From: Inonotus obliquus
Lineage: Eukaryota > Basidiomycota > Agaricomycetes > Hymenochaetales > Hymenochaetaceae
Assembly (NCBI GenBank): GCA_032164295.1
Contig: JAJHTX010000002.1
Span: 558,001-622,000 of the forward strand
Reading direction: 5' to 3'
Length of the DNA: 64,000 bases
Position 1 is the first letter of the stretch. Every line of letters starts with the position of its first letter. The notes under the pieces are model-generated. The model saw only the letters and a program-made list of their open reading frames with translations, did not search any database and had not been told where the DNA came from. Both the position numbers and the translations under genes were made by a program. Shown one piece after another: positions 55,298 through 64,000 of the stretch.

Positions 55298-56859
55298 ATG
55301 AACGGTACAGTAGAGTCAGAAGTGTCTCCAGACTTTACTTGGTCTCCAGGTGCGTCTGCGCCCTCTATCCAAAGGAATATTCAGTTGACGGATTGCTTTC
55401 GAGGTGTCAGAATATGATCGGATACTTGAAACTCTCGCTTCATCTGATTATGTCCAGTAAGGCTCACCACGTCTGGTGCAATCATCAGTCTTGTTGAACG
55501 TTATTCTGAATTACCAGGAGTGATTGGAATAAGCTACGGGATATGATCAAGTATAAGCTGAAACAAGTGAGTATTAAGTACGTCGTTCTCTCAACCAGCT
55601 CACTCAACAGTTGCATTTACTAAGAACATTGCTTCGTACATGTTCGATCCCCCGCCCCCACCTCCACCCGACCCACCCGCTGTACATCCTGTGCCTCCCT
55701 CAGCTTCACCACAGTCAGCATCAACAATCACAACTCTATCCCCTGGTGTTCTATCAACAACGGGTGCCAAGTTCCCACCATTCCCGAAGAGGGAGGAAAA
55801 TCGATTTATTCGAAATGAGTTTAACTCTTATGGGAGGGCGAAGACCGTGTTGGCGGAGGGAGAGGCGAAAGAGATGTATGAGGGGATCTGTAAGTTGTTG
55901 CATGAGTTTGAGGGGTTGGTTACACTTTTCGTATTTGAGATTTGATATTTAAGCTAATCATCATTCTCGGTAGGAACCCGCCGTTCACTGTACAGCGTTT
56001 ATGCGAGCTCATAGTTCGTCCACGACAACACTTCAAGTACGCTGGTAAATACCTACGAGCAGTCGAGCGCGCATTGCTTGTAACATCCACAATCGATGCA
56101 TTCCCAGTCATCAGCATAGAGGAAAACGAAGCATCACCCTCACCATTTATATCCGTCGGTTCATTACGCGAAGCTACGACACCACTGTTCTCACCCATAC
56201 CATTCTTGCATGAAGATGCACGGAGGAGTCGTAGCAGGAGTAGGAGTAGAAGTCCACCGATGAGTCCGTTGAACCTTGCAACGAATAGTGCTGGTGCGGC
56301 AGGTGTGGAACCATTGACGCTTGGACCTGCTGCCGCTGAGAGTGTGATTGGTGTAGGGGCGGATACACCTGCTATTGGATTGGTGGATGAGCTGGATGAC
56401 CCTGGACCTGGACATTTATCCGATCATCCGACGGCTCTTACTGCTACGACCACCACCACACCAACGACGGCAACTTCGGCTACACCTGTAGCAGTGGGTA
56501 GTACGACCGGAGAGACTGGAGCTGATCTTAGAACAAGCGGTACAACAAGCGATGCACAGGTATCCGCTACGAGTGGTGCAAGCGGCGTCGGTATGACACC
56601 GAGACCGATGTTTGGCGGATCATTACAAGAGCGATTCGTCAAAGCTTCTTCAGAATCAGAAGCAGACATGGAAGTAGACCTATCGTCCTCATCATCGGCA
56701 TTGAGCAGCGGACGAGTTGAAAGCGGTGATGCTGCGGAGGGCGGTACCGCCAACGTCAGCGCGCAGTCTAACACTGGGAATTCTGTGGCGAGTGACAATA
56801 ATGGTATGGTTGTAGACGAACCTGATGCGGATAAAGAGAATCTCCCTAAATCGTCATAA
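55298..56859 (+). CDS. Protein phosphatase 4 regulatory subunit 2 (PPP4R2/Psy4-like)
   Basis: PPP4R2 targets the PP4 catalytic subunit, with roles in DNA-damage recovery and snRNP assembly. Five exons (55298-55349, 55411-55456, 55518-55566, 55625-55914, 55974-56859) give 440 residues. Conserved N-terminal domain: FTWSPEYDRILETLASSDYV, SDWNKLRDMIKYKLKQNIAS, PPFPKREENRFIRN and, most diagnostic, NPPFTVQRLCELIVRPRQHF, KYLRAVERALLVTSTI. A proline run (DPPPPPPPDPP) interrupts it. The C-terminal 250 residues are acidic, Thr/Ser-rich and probably disordered, as in other PPP4R2 proteins. The acceptor of exon 4 at 55624 was chosen over a nearer AG because only it keeps NIASYMFDPP in frame. Confidence 0.9.
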
Positions 56860-57229
56860 ATCTCATGCATTCATATTTCACTTGTATTTCTCTCCTTTTT
56901 TGCAAATGTCAGGCGTTGTAGTAGACGATGTGGACGAATAGCGAGGTGAAAATATGATCACACGAGCGGTAAATAGGAGATGTCTTGGTCAGTGATGAAA
57001 GATAGTGCCAAGACTGATCTACTTCGCAACTTGCACTGCGGCAACCTCGCTGTGTAACTTGTACGTCAACAAATCTTATGCAAACTTCGGAAAAGGAATA
57101 AGCGCGCTGTACTGGATGAATCCTCTCTTCACTAACCACAACGAAGACTTGGATTATACCCCCTTTTCTTCACGCGATCAGCTCTTACCTCTTTCCTCTA
57201 CACACACTCACATTACTACTACATCCCCC
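56860..57229. other. Intergenic region, PPP4R2 to lipid phosphatase gene
   Basis: No gene is seen in these 370 bp. An in-frame extension of the downstream gene runs from 57005 but its composition is not coding-like. Confidence 0.55.
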
Positions 57230-59343
57230 ATGGCTTGGTTCACAATTCGAAATGATAATTGGACAAGTGGATTTCGACACCCTTCTGCTCGTGCTGGTGG
57301 TACAATGTCGAAGCAGAGGAGGATAGCACTTTTGAAGAGTTATGTCCCTGATTGGTGTGTACCTCCTTTCGTTCCCCGCCGCTTACGATGAACTGAGATG
57401 ATTCTGTTTGTTACGTGCGGGGTATGGTTTGCGAATGAAGGGTAATATGTATCGTCCTCGCGTGAGTAATCACCCCGTCCCTATATTTCGTGGCGCGCCG
57501 CCCTCTCATCCCAACTGTTCATCCGTTCATCCATTCAAATCATCGTTAACCCTTCATTCATGCAGTGCGGCATTCTTCGCTCTCGACGAAATCCCAGGAT
57601 TCAAACGACAATTTTCCATTGAGGACACAAGGTATGCGGCACGCACTCCTCCGAAATACTCTGGGCGCACCTATTACACAGCGTACTGATTTTCCTTTGA
57701 TCTCCACTTTGCCATCGTCTTTACCCTTCCTTGTCCTTGAATCTTGCGCTTCCTCGTCCTCCACGTTCCTTCGCCACGATTACCTTTCGTACGTACGTCC
57801 CCCGGCTCATGCTTACAGCATACGGTTCCCGTAAGTATCAAATTCTCGCGCATATTCGGTTCCCTGAGAGATTGTGTGCTGAAGAGCGTTGCTTGGTCTT
57901 TGATACTAACAGATATGCTGTGCATGAGCGCGTTCCAGTGAGTCTCAATACAACAGTAATTCTCACATCCATACTGAAAGAAACTCTTGTGCCTGTGTTA
58001 ACAGGCATTAGCACTATACTTCATAGCATTAGTTGCACCTTTGGTAATTCAAATTGTTGCAAACTTCCTAACGGTCCGGTCGTTATGGGATTTCCACAGT
58101 TCCTCCCTCGGGTGTATGTTTCCTTCGCACTTCTTTTCTATAGATCAATTTATCTGATTTCTGGACCTGGTATGGAAACGAAGTATTACTAGGTCTGACT
58201 CTCACCGGCGCGATAACGCAGTTCACAAAAGTTACCGTTGGACGACCGCGACCTGGTAAGTGTTCTCGATAGAATTCCAGCATTCGTAACCATTGACAGT
58301 GTTTAATGCTCGGTTCCATTGTTATGTCCTTAGACGTGATCTCGAGATGTCAGCCTCCATCTGGAATCGAGAACCCGGAATACGGGCTTGTCACTGTTGA
58401 GATCTGCAGGCAGACGGACGTGCATATTTTGCGTGATGGGTTCAGGAGCTTCCCGAGTGGTCATTCAAGCTGTATGTTCTCCGTCGTTCTTGATTGGAGG
58501 GAAGCTTCTCGCGCTAATAGTAGCCGTTGGAATCAAGTGGCATTCGCTGGGTTGGGCTTTCTTTCATTTTACTTAGCTGGAAAGCTGCATTTGTTTGATG
58601 AAAAGGGACATACGGTGAGATTGCTCGTCTAATTCATCTGTGTATAGACTGATGCTTTTCCCTTGCTAGACGAAGGCATGGATCTCGTTGACACCCCTCT
58701 CTGGTGCCGCTCTTGTAGCGATCTCACGAACGATGGATTATCGACGTGTGTCCTTTCATCCCTTTCGTTCCTACTTCCTGTACTTACTAATCTCGTCTTT
58801 GTTATCGCAGACCACTGGCAGGATGTCCTCGTCGGCTCCATCCTCGGGCTCGTCATGTCATTTTTCGCTTATAGACAATACTACCCTCCTCTGGGCTCAC
58901 CTCTAGCTCACAAACCGTTCTCACCTCGAATACGCCGTGAAGGCTCAGGGTCCAGTGCACCAAGGGAAGATATAATGGATATAGAGGATGGCGTACATAG
59001 CGAAGAAGCGCATGCACCGATTTTGCCTACTACGCGACCTGTGATAGGAATGGGTAGCTTAAGGGAGAGCAGGAAGAATATCCATGACTTCCCGGGAGCG
59101 CGTCCTGGGAGTAGAGATGGGAGTGGCAGTGGGAGTAGCGAGTCAGATGGTGATCGAGGTAGGGAGACGGTGTTGACTCACCCGGCCGTACCGCGTGTGC
59201 ATATTGTACATGGTGAACACTCTGGTCGAAATTCTCTTGGGGGAAGGACAGAGGATGGGTTTGCGAGATATCGGGATGACCAGAGTACAGACGAGTTACA
59301 TGAACATCCGAGGACCCAGCATCGGCAACATTCTACGGCGTAA
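57230..59343 (+). CDS. PAP2-type lipid phosphate phosphatase (Dpp1/Lpp1-like)
   Basis: These membrane enzymes dephosphorylate diacylglycerol pyrophosphate, phosphatidate or related lipids. Eleven exons (57230-57354, 57441-57461, 57566-57631, 57819-57830, 57913-57937, 58005-58073, 58144-58255, 58334-58471, 58538-58614, 58670-58745, 58811-59343) give 417 residues. All three catalytic motifs are intact: KVTVGRPRP (135-143, Kx6RP), PSGH (184-187) and SRTMDYRHHWQD (234-245, SRx5Hx3D). Six membrane segments are visible, among them VICIVLAAAFFALDEIPGF, ALALYFIALVAPLVIQIVAN and GLGFLSFYLAGKL. Two micro-exons of 21 and 12 nt restore a complete first membrane segment and the SIRFPY loop. The C-terminal 150 residues are cytosolic and Ser/Gly/His-rich. 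The start could also be the in-frame ATG at 57305. Confidence 0.9.
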
Positions 59344-61384
59344 GGAGAGGGGAGCTCATGTGGGCGTGGGTGAAAACGTTCGGGTGGACTACATATCAAG
59401 CGAACTCTCGATTTATCATTCACGATCATGCGTTTTCTTGGAGTACGACGCTGGTGCATTCCATTCGTATATCTATTAACTCTTATCTATCACCATTCAC
59501 ACTTCACGATGGACATTCATACATTTACCGCTTGTGCATTCATACAACTTGCATTATAATGATGTAATGATTCACACATTCACTTTTGCATAAAATGTCA
59601 TTTTGTTTATATTACCCGAGTCGTGATGCGATAACAGTATTACTACTGGAGTACCGTGTTGTTCCAGCCAGACTTTGCCTCCATCGCACCGTTAACAATA
59701 TAGTAAGACGTTAAGCCGTCAGCTCGATATTCATGTACTCAACTATGAGTGACACAACGAGTTTTGTTCATCCAATCTAATGCTATATAGAAGGGAGACG
59801 ACTGTCCTCCGTCTGCACCCATTGTTACCATCATTCTCTTTCGTCGTCTTCATCGTTAAAAAAGAGTTGGAATTTTGATAATCGAAAAGAAGGAAAGAGC
59901 GAGACTGAGATGTAACAAGAGAAAAAGGTGTGGTAGATGTATGGGTACACTACCACTCATGGAAAGAGTACCACATATCTACCTTAGACCTTTCTACTGA
60001 TACTTCATCACTTCCCGCCTCTCACTCTTCCTCCCAGAAATCCCAACATTCAGTACCAGCAGTTCCGAGTGGCTACCGCGTTGCACCGTGTGTTTGAAAG
60101 AGCTTCCGTTAGAAGCAACGTAACCAATGCGCTAGAACTATCACCTCCTATCTTCCCATCCCCCTATCTCTAAGGCCAGCGGGAATTGCAGTAGCAGTCA
60201 GTTAGTATTGAGGAGTGATTTGGTGAATAGAATTTTGCACAATATGTGTGCCGTGAGTGGCAATTCTGCTATTTGCTAGACTCTACTAGCGGGACTCGAT
60301 CCAACATCTGGTTGGAAAAGACTCAAAAGTCAAAAGTCGGATAAGATGAGGACGCATGGAAGGTGTCTGGTTGTGGTTGTAGTGGAATAGATGAGTGTCT
60401 GTCTTGTGAAAGAATAAAAAGCAGAATGATGACTCGGAGCCGTCAGCTCAACGCGTATGCACGTCTCCAGGCTGAATATTGAGTGTGGACATGTATACAC
60501 ATATTCTGACTGGAAAATGAGACAGAGGACTCTTCCAGCGATTCCTCCGCGCAAGAGTGACAGAATATCGACAATGAGATTAAAGACAATAGACAAGCAC
60601 GAGCGATATCTTATCGTCAGTAGTACTGCTTGTCCAATCCGACACTCGTAATCCGATACTGGACTAGAAACGACAGAACGCTGCCCTCTGTCACTATCTC
60701 CGTCGTCGTCATCGTCATCACAAAAGAGAATTGAGAACAAAGTGAAAATAAGAAAGATAAGGGATGAATAGGGAATATATAAAAGGTGATATCGTGCAAA
60801 CGTACTTGGACGTCCAAGTAGCTAAAACACGTCTCCTACATAGTCTTGGACACTGTCCAACTCTTCTGATGCATCAAACGAAGTGAATATATGCTCCAGG
60901 GCATCAGTTATGCTGTAGGGCAAAAAGATAATGCTCCGAATCGAACGAACCACATCGAGTCAAAAAGCACCAGGTAGAAGTGGGAGCTGCTAGCTTCGCA
61001 TTTCAGCCACGCAGCACTCGACAGTACCAGAGTATGAAGTACGTCAGTTCCATCTGGAGGGTACCCGGGCGACGACGTTCGAAGGAGGGAAGAAAGGGAC
61101 GGCCGGAAAAAAGAATGCATAGGCATCCAAATGCGTCCAAAGGACTTTGCTTCATAGGCATTGATGAAGATCCCCAATCTACGGTTGTCCTAAAGGACCA
61201 TCCGAGTCTTCCTGTGAGTTAGGCATAGACAGCGAACAGAAATCTGCCGACCTCTCTGCTCTCGAAAGGAAGGAAGGATATGTAGGATAGAATTGAAGGC
61301 AAAGAAGAATCATGTGGAGGTATGGGCACGGGATCGCGATAGGATTCGATGTACAGTAACGTGAACGTAGATGCAGATGTGAAT
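59344..61384. other. 2-kb intergenic region without a gene
   Basis: No supportable gene. A strong TATATAAAAGG at 60776-60786 is followed by an 18-bp perfect palindrome (TACTTGGACGTCCAAGTA, 60803-60820) and a second, spaced copy of its half-sites (cttggacactgtccaa, 60844-60859), but no open frame follows. Another TATATAG lies near 59786. A stretch at 60061-60139 has a tRNA-like A box on the minus strand but does not fold as a complete tRNA. Confidence 0.55.
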
Positions 61385-62267
61385 TTATGAGTAGTCCCGC
61401 TTGATTCGTTCTAGCATAGCTTCCATGCGTAGTTTCATGTTGGGTTGTCCACGGGGTTGTCGTCCTTGTCCGAATCGTTCTTGACCAAATCGATCATGTC
61501 GTTTTCCCTCGCTGTGGCTGGTACTATGCAAAGAGGAAGTGGGACCACTAGGTTTCGGCGTTCTCTCTTTCGTGAAAGAGTCCTTTCGGCGGTGTAATGG
61601 ATCGGATTTGAATGTATGGAGTGATGACGGTGCATATGCTCGTCGAGTTAGTTCGCGCAACGAAGTTCCTTCAGATCCATGCTCATCCGATTTCGACGTC
61701 TTTGTCCTCGAAAGCTCGTCATCCTTAATCGATAGATGTGTAGGGTTTTTGCCCTTCGATTTGCCCGATCTGCTATTCGATCTCTGAGAATGAGATTCGG
61801 AGATGTGTGGAATAGTCGTCCTCGCCTTCTTCCTTGGTAAACGAGGTTCAGGCTGAAGATCTCCTTCATCCCCGCCATCCGCGTCGGGATAATGAGTAGA
61901 GGTAGAAGAGGATGCTCCGGATTGAGAACCTTCCTCGTCCTCGTCCTCGTCGTGACCGTGACCATCGAGTGAAGTAGTTTTCGTCTTCTGGCGTTCAAAG
62001 CCAGATCCTACACCTCCATAACTCCGTCTAGAGTCGACGAGTAGGCCTTCCTTGCGCTTCTGAGCTCTCCATTGAGCCTTGATTTTCCCCTTTTCTAGCC
62101 AGGCTTTCTTCAACTTCTGAGCTGTCGAAGTGAATAGACGAAAATTTCTCAGCTTGATTTTGCATTAGAACTGTCTGAAATAGGAGCTTGCCTCTATTTT
62201 GAGGCAAATGCCTAAATGCTGGAGGATTTTTTCGCTTTTTCGTCGGGGCACTGTCGTGTATAGCCAT
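61385..62267 (-). CDS. FYV7: rRNA-processing protein Fyv7
   Basis: Fyv7 is a small-subunit assembly factor of the nucleolus. Two exons on the minus strand (62192-62267, 61385-62121) give 270 residues. Blocks: KKRKNPPAFRHLPQNRAQKL, KKAWLEKGKIKAQWRAQKRK and, at the end, ELTRRAYAPSSLHTFKSDPL and RGQPNMKLRMEAMLERIKRD, which are diagnostic in combination. Between them lies a long disordered, acidic and serine-rich insertion, making it longer than the yeast protein. The single intron has a GC donor (g/gcaagc at 62191) and AG acceptor; read-through would break the LPQNRA-QKLKK block. An in-frame upstream ATG at about 62330 exists, so the N-terminus could be longer. It is divergent from the eIF1 gene over 203 bp. 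Confidence 0.88.
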
Positions 62268-62470
62268 GAGAGTAGCCTGGACTGGGGTCGGGTGTGTGTG
62301 CAAGTTGGAGGCGAGGCGGTGCTTAGTCATACCCTGAAGAGAACGGGGCCCGCATATAAGAAGTAACCCAACCTCGTTCATCATCATCCACTTCCATCGC
62401 CCACTCATCCCCCTCCCCTCACTCCTCACACATCTCATACCGCTCTCATCAGTTATCGAGCACCCGTTTT

Positions 62471-63090
62471 ATGAACGTCGACAACCTTCAGCAGTTTGGT
62501 CAGCATATTTTACTTATCGTTGTGTCGATGGAGCACTCTTGCTCACCATCTCACACAGACCCCCTCCAGGATGATCTTCTAGGAGAGACGGACGAGGTCG
62601 GCTCACAGAAGGAACATATCCACATTCGGATTCAGCAACGTAACGGTCGTAAGACTCTCACCACTCTTCAGGGCTTGGGCAAAGGTTCGTTCGTTCCCTA
62701 TGCCCTCATCAAATTTCTATCAAGCCACTCATTTTTCATTATCATTTATTTAGAGTATGATCTTAAGAAGATTTTGAAGGCATTCAAGAAGGTAGGTCGT
62801 CCGTCCATCACCTTACTCTATTGCTTGGTGGCTTGGGACTGTGAAATGGGCTTTGCGCCACCGTCGTCGGTTCCCCTCGGCTTGTCTCGCCACACGAACA
62901 ACAGGCATTTATACATTGATTACTAACGGGTCATTCCTTATGTCAGGAATTCGCTTGTAACGGCAATATCGTCGACGACGCAGAACTTGGACAAGTCATC
63001 CAGCTGCAAGGCGACCAGCGTCAGAAGATCCAGAACTTCTTGGTCGAGCAAGGAATAGACAAGAAGACAATCAACGTTCACGGGTTCTGA
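62471..63090 (+). CDS. SUI1: Translation initiation factor eIF1 (Sui1)
   Basis: eIF1 monitors start-codon recognition on the 43S complex. Four exons (62471-62498, 62559-62684, 62754-62791, 62947-63090) give 111 residues, the usual length. Blocks: MNVDNLQQFDPL, KEHIHIRIQQRNGRKTLTTL, QGLGKEYDLKKILKAFKK, EFACNGNIVDDAELGQVIQL, QGDQRQKIQNFLVEQGI and the end INVHGF. All phases close and every splice is GT-AG. Confidence 0.97.
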
Positions 63091-63433
63091 TTCATCCCAC
63101 TATCACGTCGTAATCAGACAAACACGGATTTTAGCCGGACTCTGCTCTCCTTCATCTCGTTTTACTGTTCGGGTTGTGGTGATTTGCTGGCTATCATTCG
63201 CTGTTTGATTGTAGTTTTCTTTTCCTTCACTGTGTAAAGAGTTACGCTTGTCCTCTTTATGTCTCGTCTATTGCGGCTGTATGAATATTACAATGGTATT
63301 ATCATCTCCTGTGTAAAGTCCATCTCCCAAGCTCTGACGGAGTGCTGTGAATAATGAGGATGTGTAGCCAAACAAACGGGTACAAAAACTGGGTGATTTG
63401 ATTGATATCTAACCCGATGAAAACCTGCGATTA
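63091..63433. other. Convergent intergenic region, eIF1 and OGG1
   Basis: No gene is seen in these 343 bp between two 3' ends. Confidence 0.6.
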
Positions 63434-64000
63434 CTATTCATTCGCAACGTCACATTGTTCATCCACTCTTACAGCAGTGCGCCGCCTTCGTTTCACCCTG
63501 TCCGCTAGGCTGCTATCACATTTCGGTGATAATGCTTCCGCCTCCTCTGTTACTTCCGCTGAAATACGAACCAGGGTCTTGTTCTCCGTGAAAGCCTCAC
63601 GCCGCTTTCGCTTGTTGGGAGTGGGAAGAAGGGTTTGAGGAGTTTCGTGTGGTGTGGTTCGCGAAGCACGCGAAACTCGAGAAGCCGTTCTGATTTTGGA
63701 TTTGGCTTTGGATCGGGATTTGGTGGGAGATGATGATGGAGTTAACGGTGGAGTTGCTCTCGGAGTTGGAGAAAGTGAAGGTGTTGGTGAGGGAGTAGGA
63801 AGGCCATATGTCGAGAATGATTTCAAGTCAGCCGTGAACAATACCTATTCAACGTCGAAGACAAACGTCAATTTCAAGAATACATCAAACTCTTTTTAGT
63901 TGTAAAATTCCACGTACCGAATGCGCCCATCCAGCGTACTCTCCCCATATTTTCGTAAGTCTCGCGTTGACTTCATCGTAGAGTTTGGGAGACATTGTCG
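63434..64000 (-). CDS. OGG1: 8-oxoguanine DNA glycosylase OGG1, 3' part, cut by window end
   Basis: OGG1 removes 8-oxoguanine from DNA. Only the last two exons are inside the window (63918-64000, continuing beyond the edge, and 63434-63844). They encode the last helix of the glycosylase domain, KLYDEVNARLTKIWGEYAGW then AHSVLFTADLKSF, which is the typical OGG1 end. A fungal C-terminal extension of about 125 residues follows, rich in Pro, Ser and Thr (PTPSPTPSLSPTP), with basic stretches (KSRSKAKSK, NKRKRR, KRRRR) that could be nuclear localisation signals. The catalytic lysine and helix-hairpin-helix lie outside the window and cannot be checked. Confidence 0.85.

Noticed and set aside
60061..60139. 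Possible tRNA gene on the minus strand
   Set aside because: An A-box-like TAGCGCATTGG and a short anticodon-like hairpin are present, but the T-arm does not pair and the B box is poor. At best a decayed tRNA.
60330..60740. 136-codon minus-strand frame
   Set aside because: Low-complexity start (a run of Asp) and no domain or homologous block; no promoter or splice support.
1..64000. CRISPR array, prophage, plasmid or bacterial operon signals
   Set aside because: Spliced eukaryotic genes throughout; no regularly spaced repeats and no phage or plasmid genes.

Overview
This window is nuclear DNA of a filamentous fungus, most likely an agaricomycete basidiomycete. Nearly every gene is broken by many GT-AG introns of about 45-80 bp. 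There is a 20-exon multicopper laccase, an F-box-like gene with leucine-rich C-terminal part of a kind common in mushrooms, and housekeeping proteins in their fungal forms (Gid4/Vid24, Rrn6-like, Npr2, Fyv7, Gid and snRNP factors). Exon models were built by hand: splice sites were chosen so that reading phase closes across every junction and the protein matches conserved family blocks recalled from general knowledge. No database search was run.

Layout. 1-3.9 kb: two U6 snRNA copies in a duplicated block, separated by 3 kb without a convincing gene. 3.9-6.8 kb: an F-box-like gene and the TRAPP subunit BET3. 6.8-16.5 kb: gene-poor and repeat-rich, holding a GID4-type E3 substrate receptor, an FRG1 gene, heptamer microsatellites, a 1.5-kb terminal-inverted-repeat element, two abutting MITEs that share a TA dinucleotide, and a tRNA-Phe gene. 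16.9-21 kb: a sugar-type MFS transporter, FAM50/XAP5 and mitochondrial ribosomal protein uS13m. 22.7-25.4 kb: the laccase. 26-64 kb: a dense housekeeping block of Ran, BCS1, BUD23, RCL1, NPR2, UBA3, an RRN6-like Pol I factor, a mitochondrial carrier, GPI14, glia maturation factor, CBC2, a predicted mitochondrial RRM protein, a small membrane protein, SNRNP27, NMT1, uL3m, PPP4R2, a PAP2 lipid phosphatase, FYV7, eIF1 and the 3' end of OGG1.

How the genes relate. There is no biosynthetic cluster. Many genes concern ribosome production and translation: Pol I transcription, 18S rRNA methylation and cleavage, Fyv7, eIF1, cap binding and two mitochondrial ribosomal proteins. NPR2, a TORC1 inhibitor, sits among them. 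Genes are often head-to-head over 147-380 bp (BUD23/RCL1, NPR2/UBA3, uL3m/PPP4R2, FYV7/eIF1, FAM50/uS13m, GMF/CBC2) or tail-to-tail over 34-150 bp.

I did not find a clearly novel multi-gene system. The most unusual signals are the U6 copy that has lost exactly its 5' stem-loop, the two MITEs abutting at one TA, three GC-AG introns, a coding exon that is only the start codon, micro-exons of 21 and 12 nt, the BUD23-RCL1 head-to-head pair, and a candidate zinc motif at the N-terminus of the GID4 protein.
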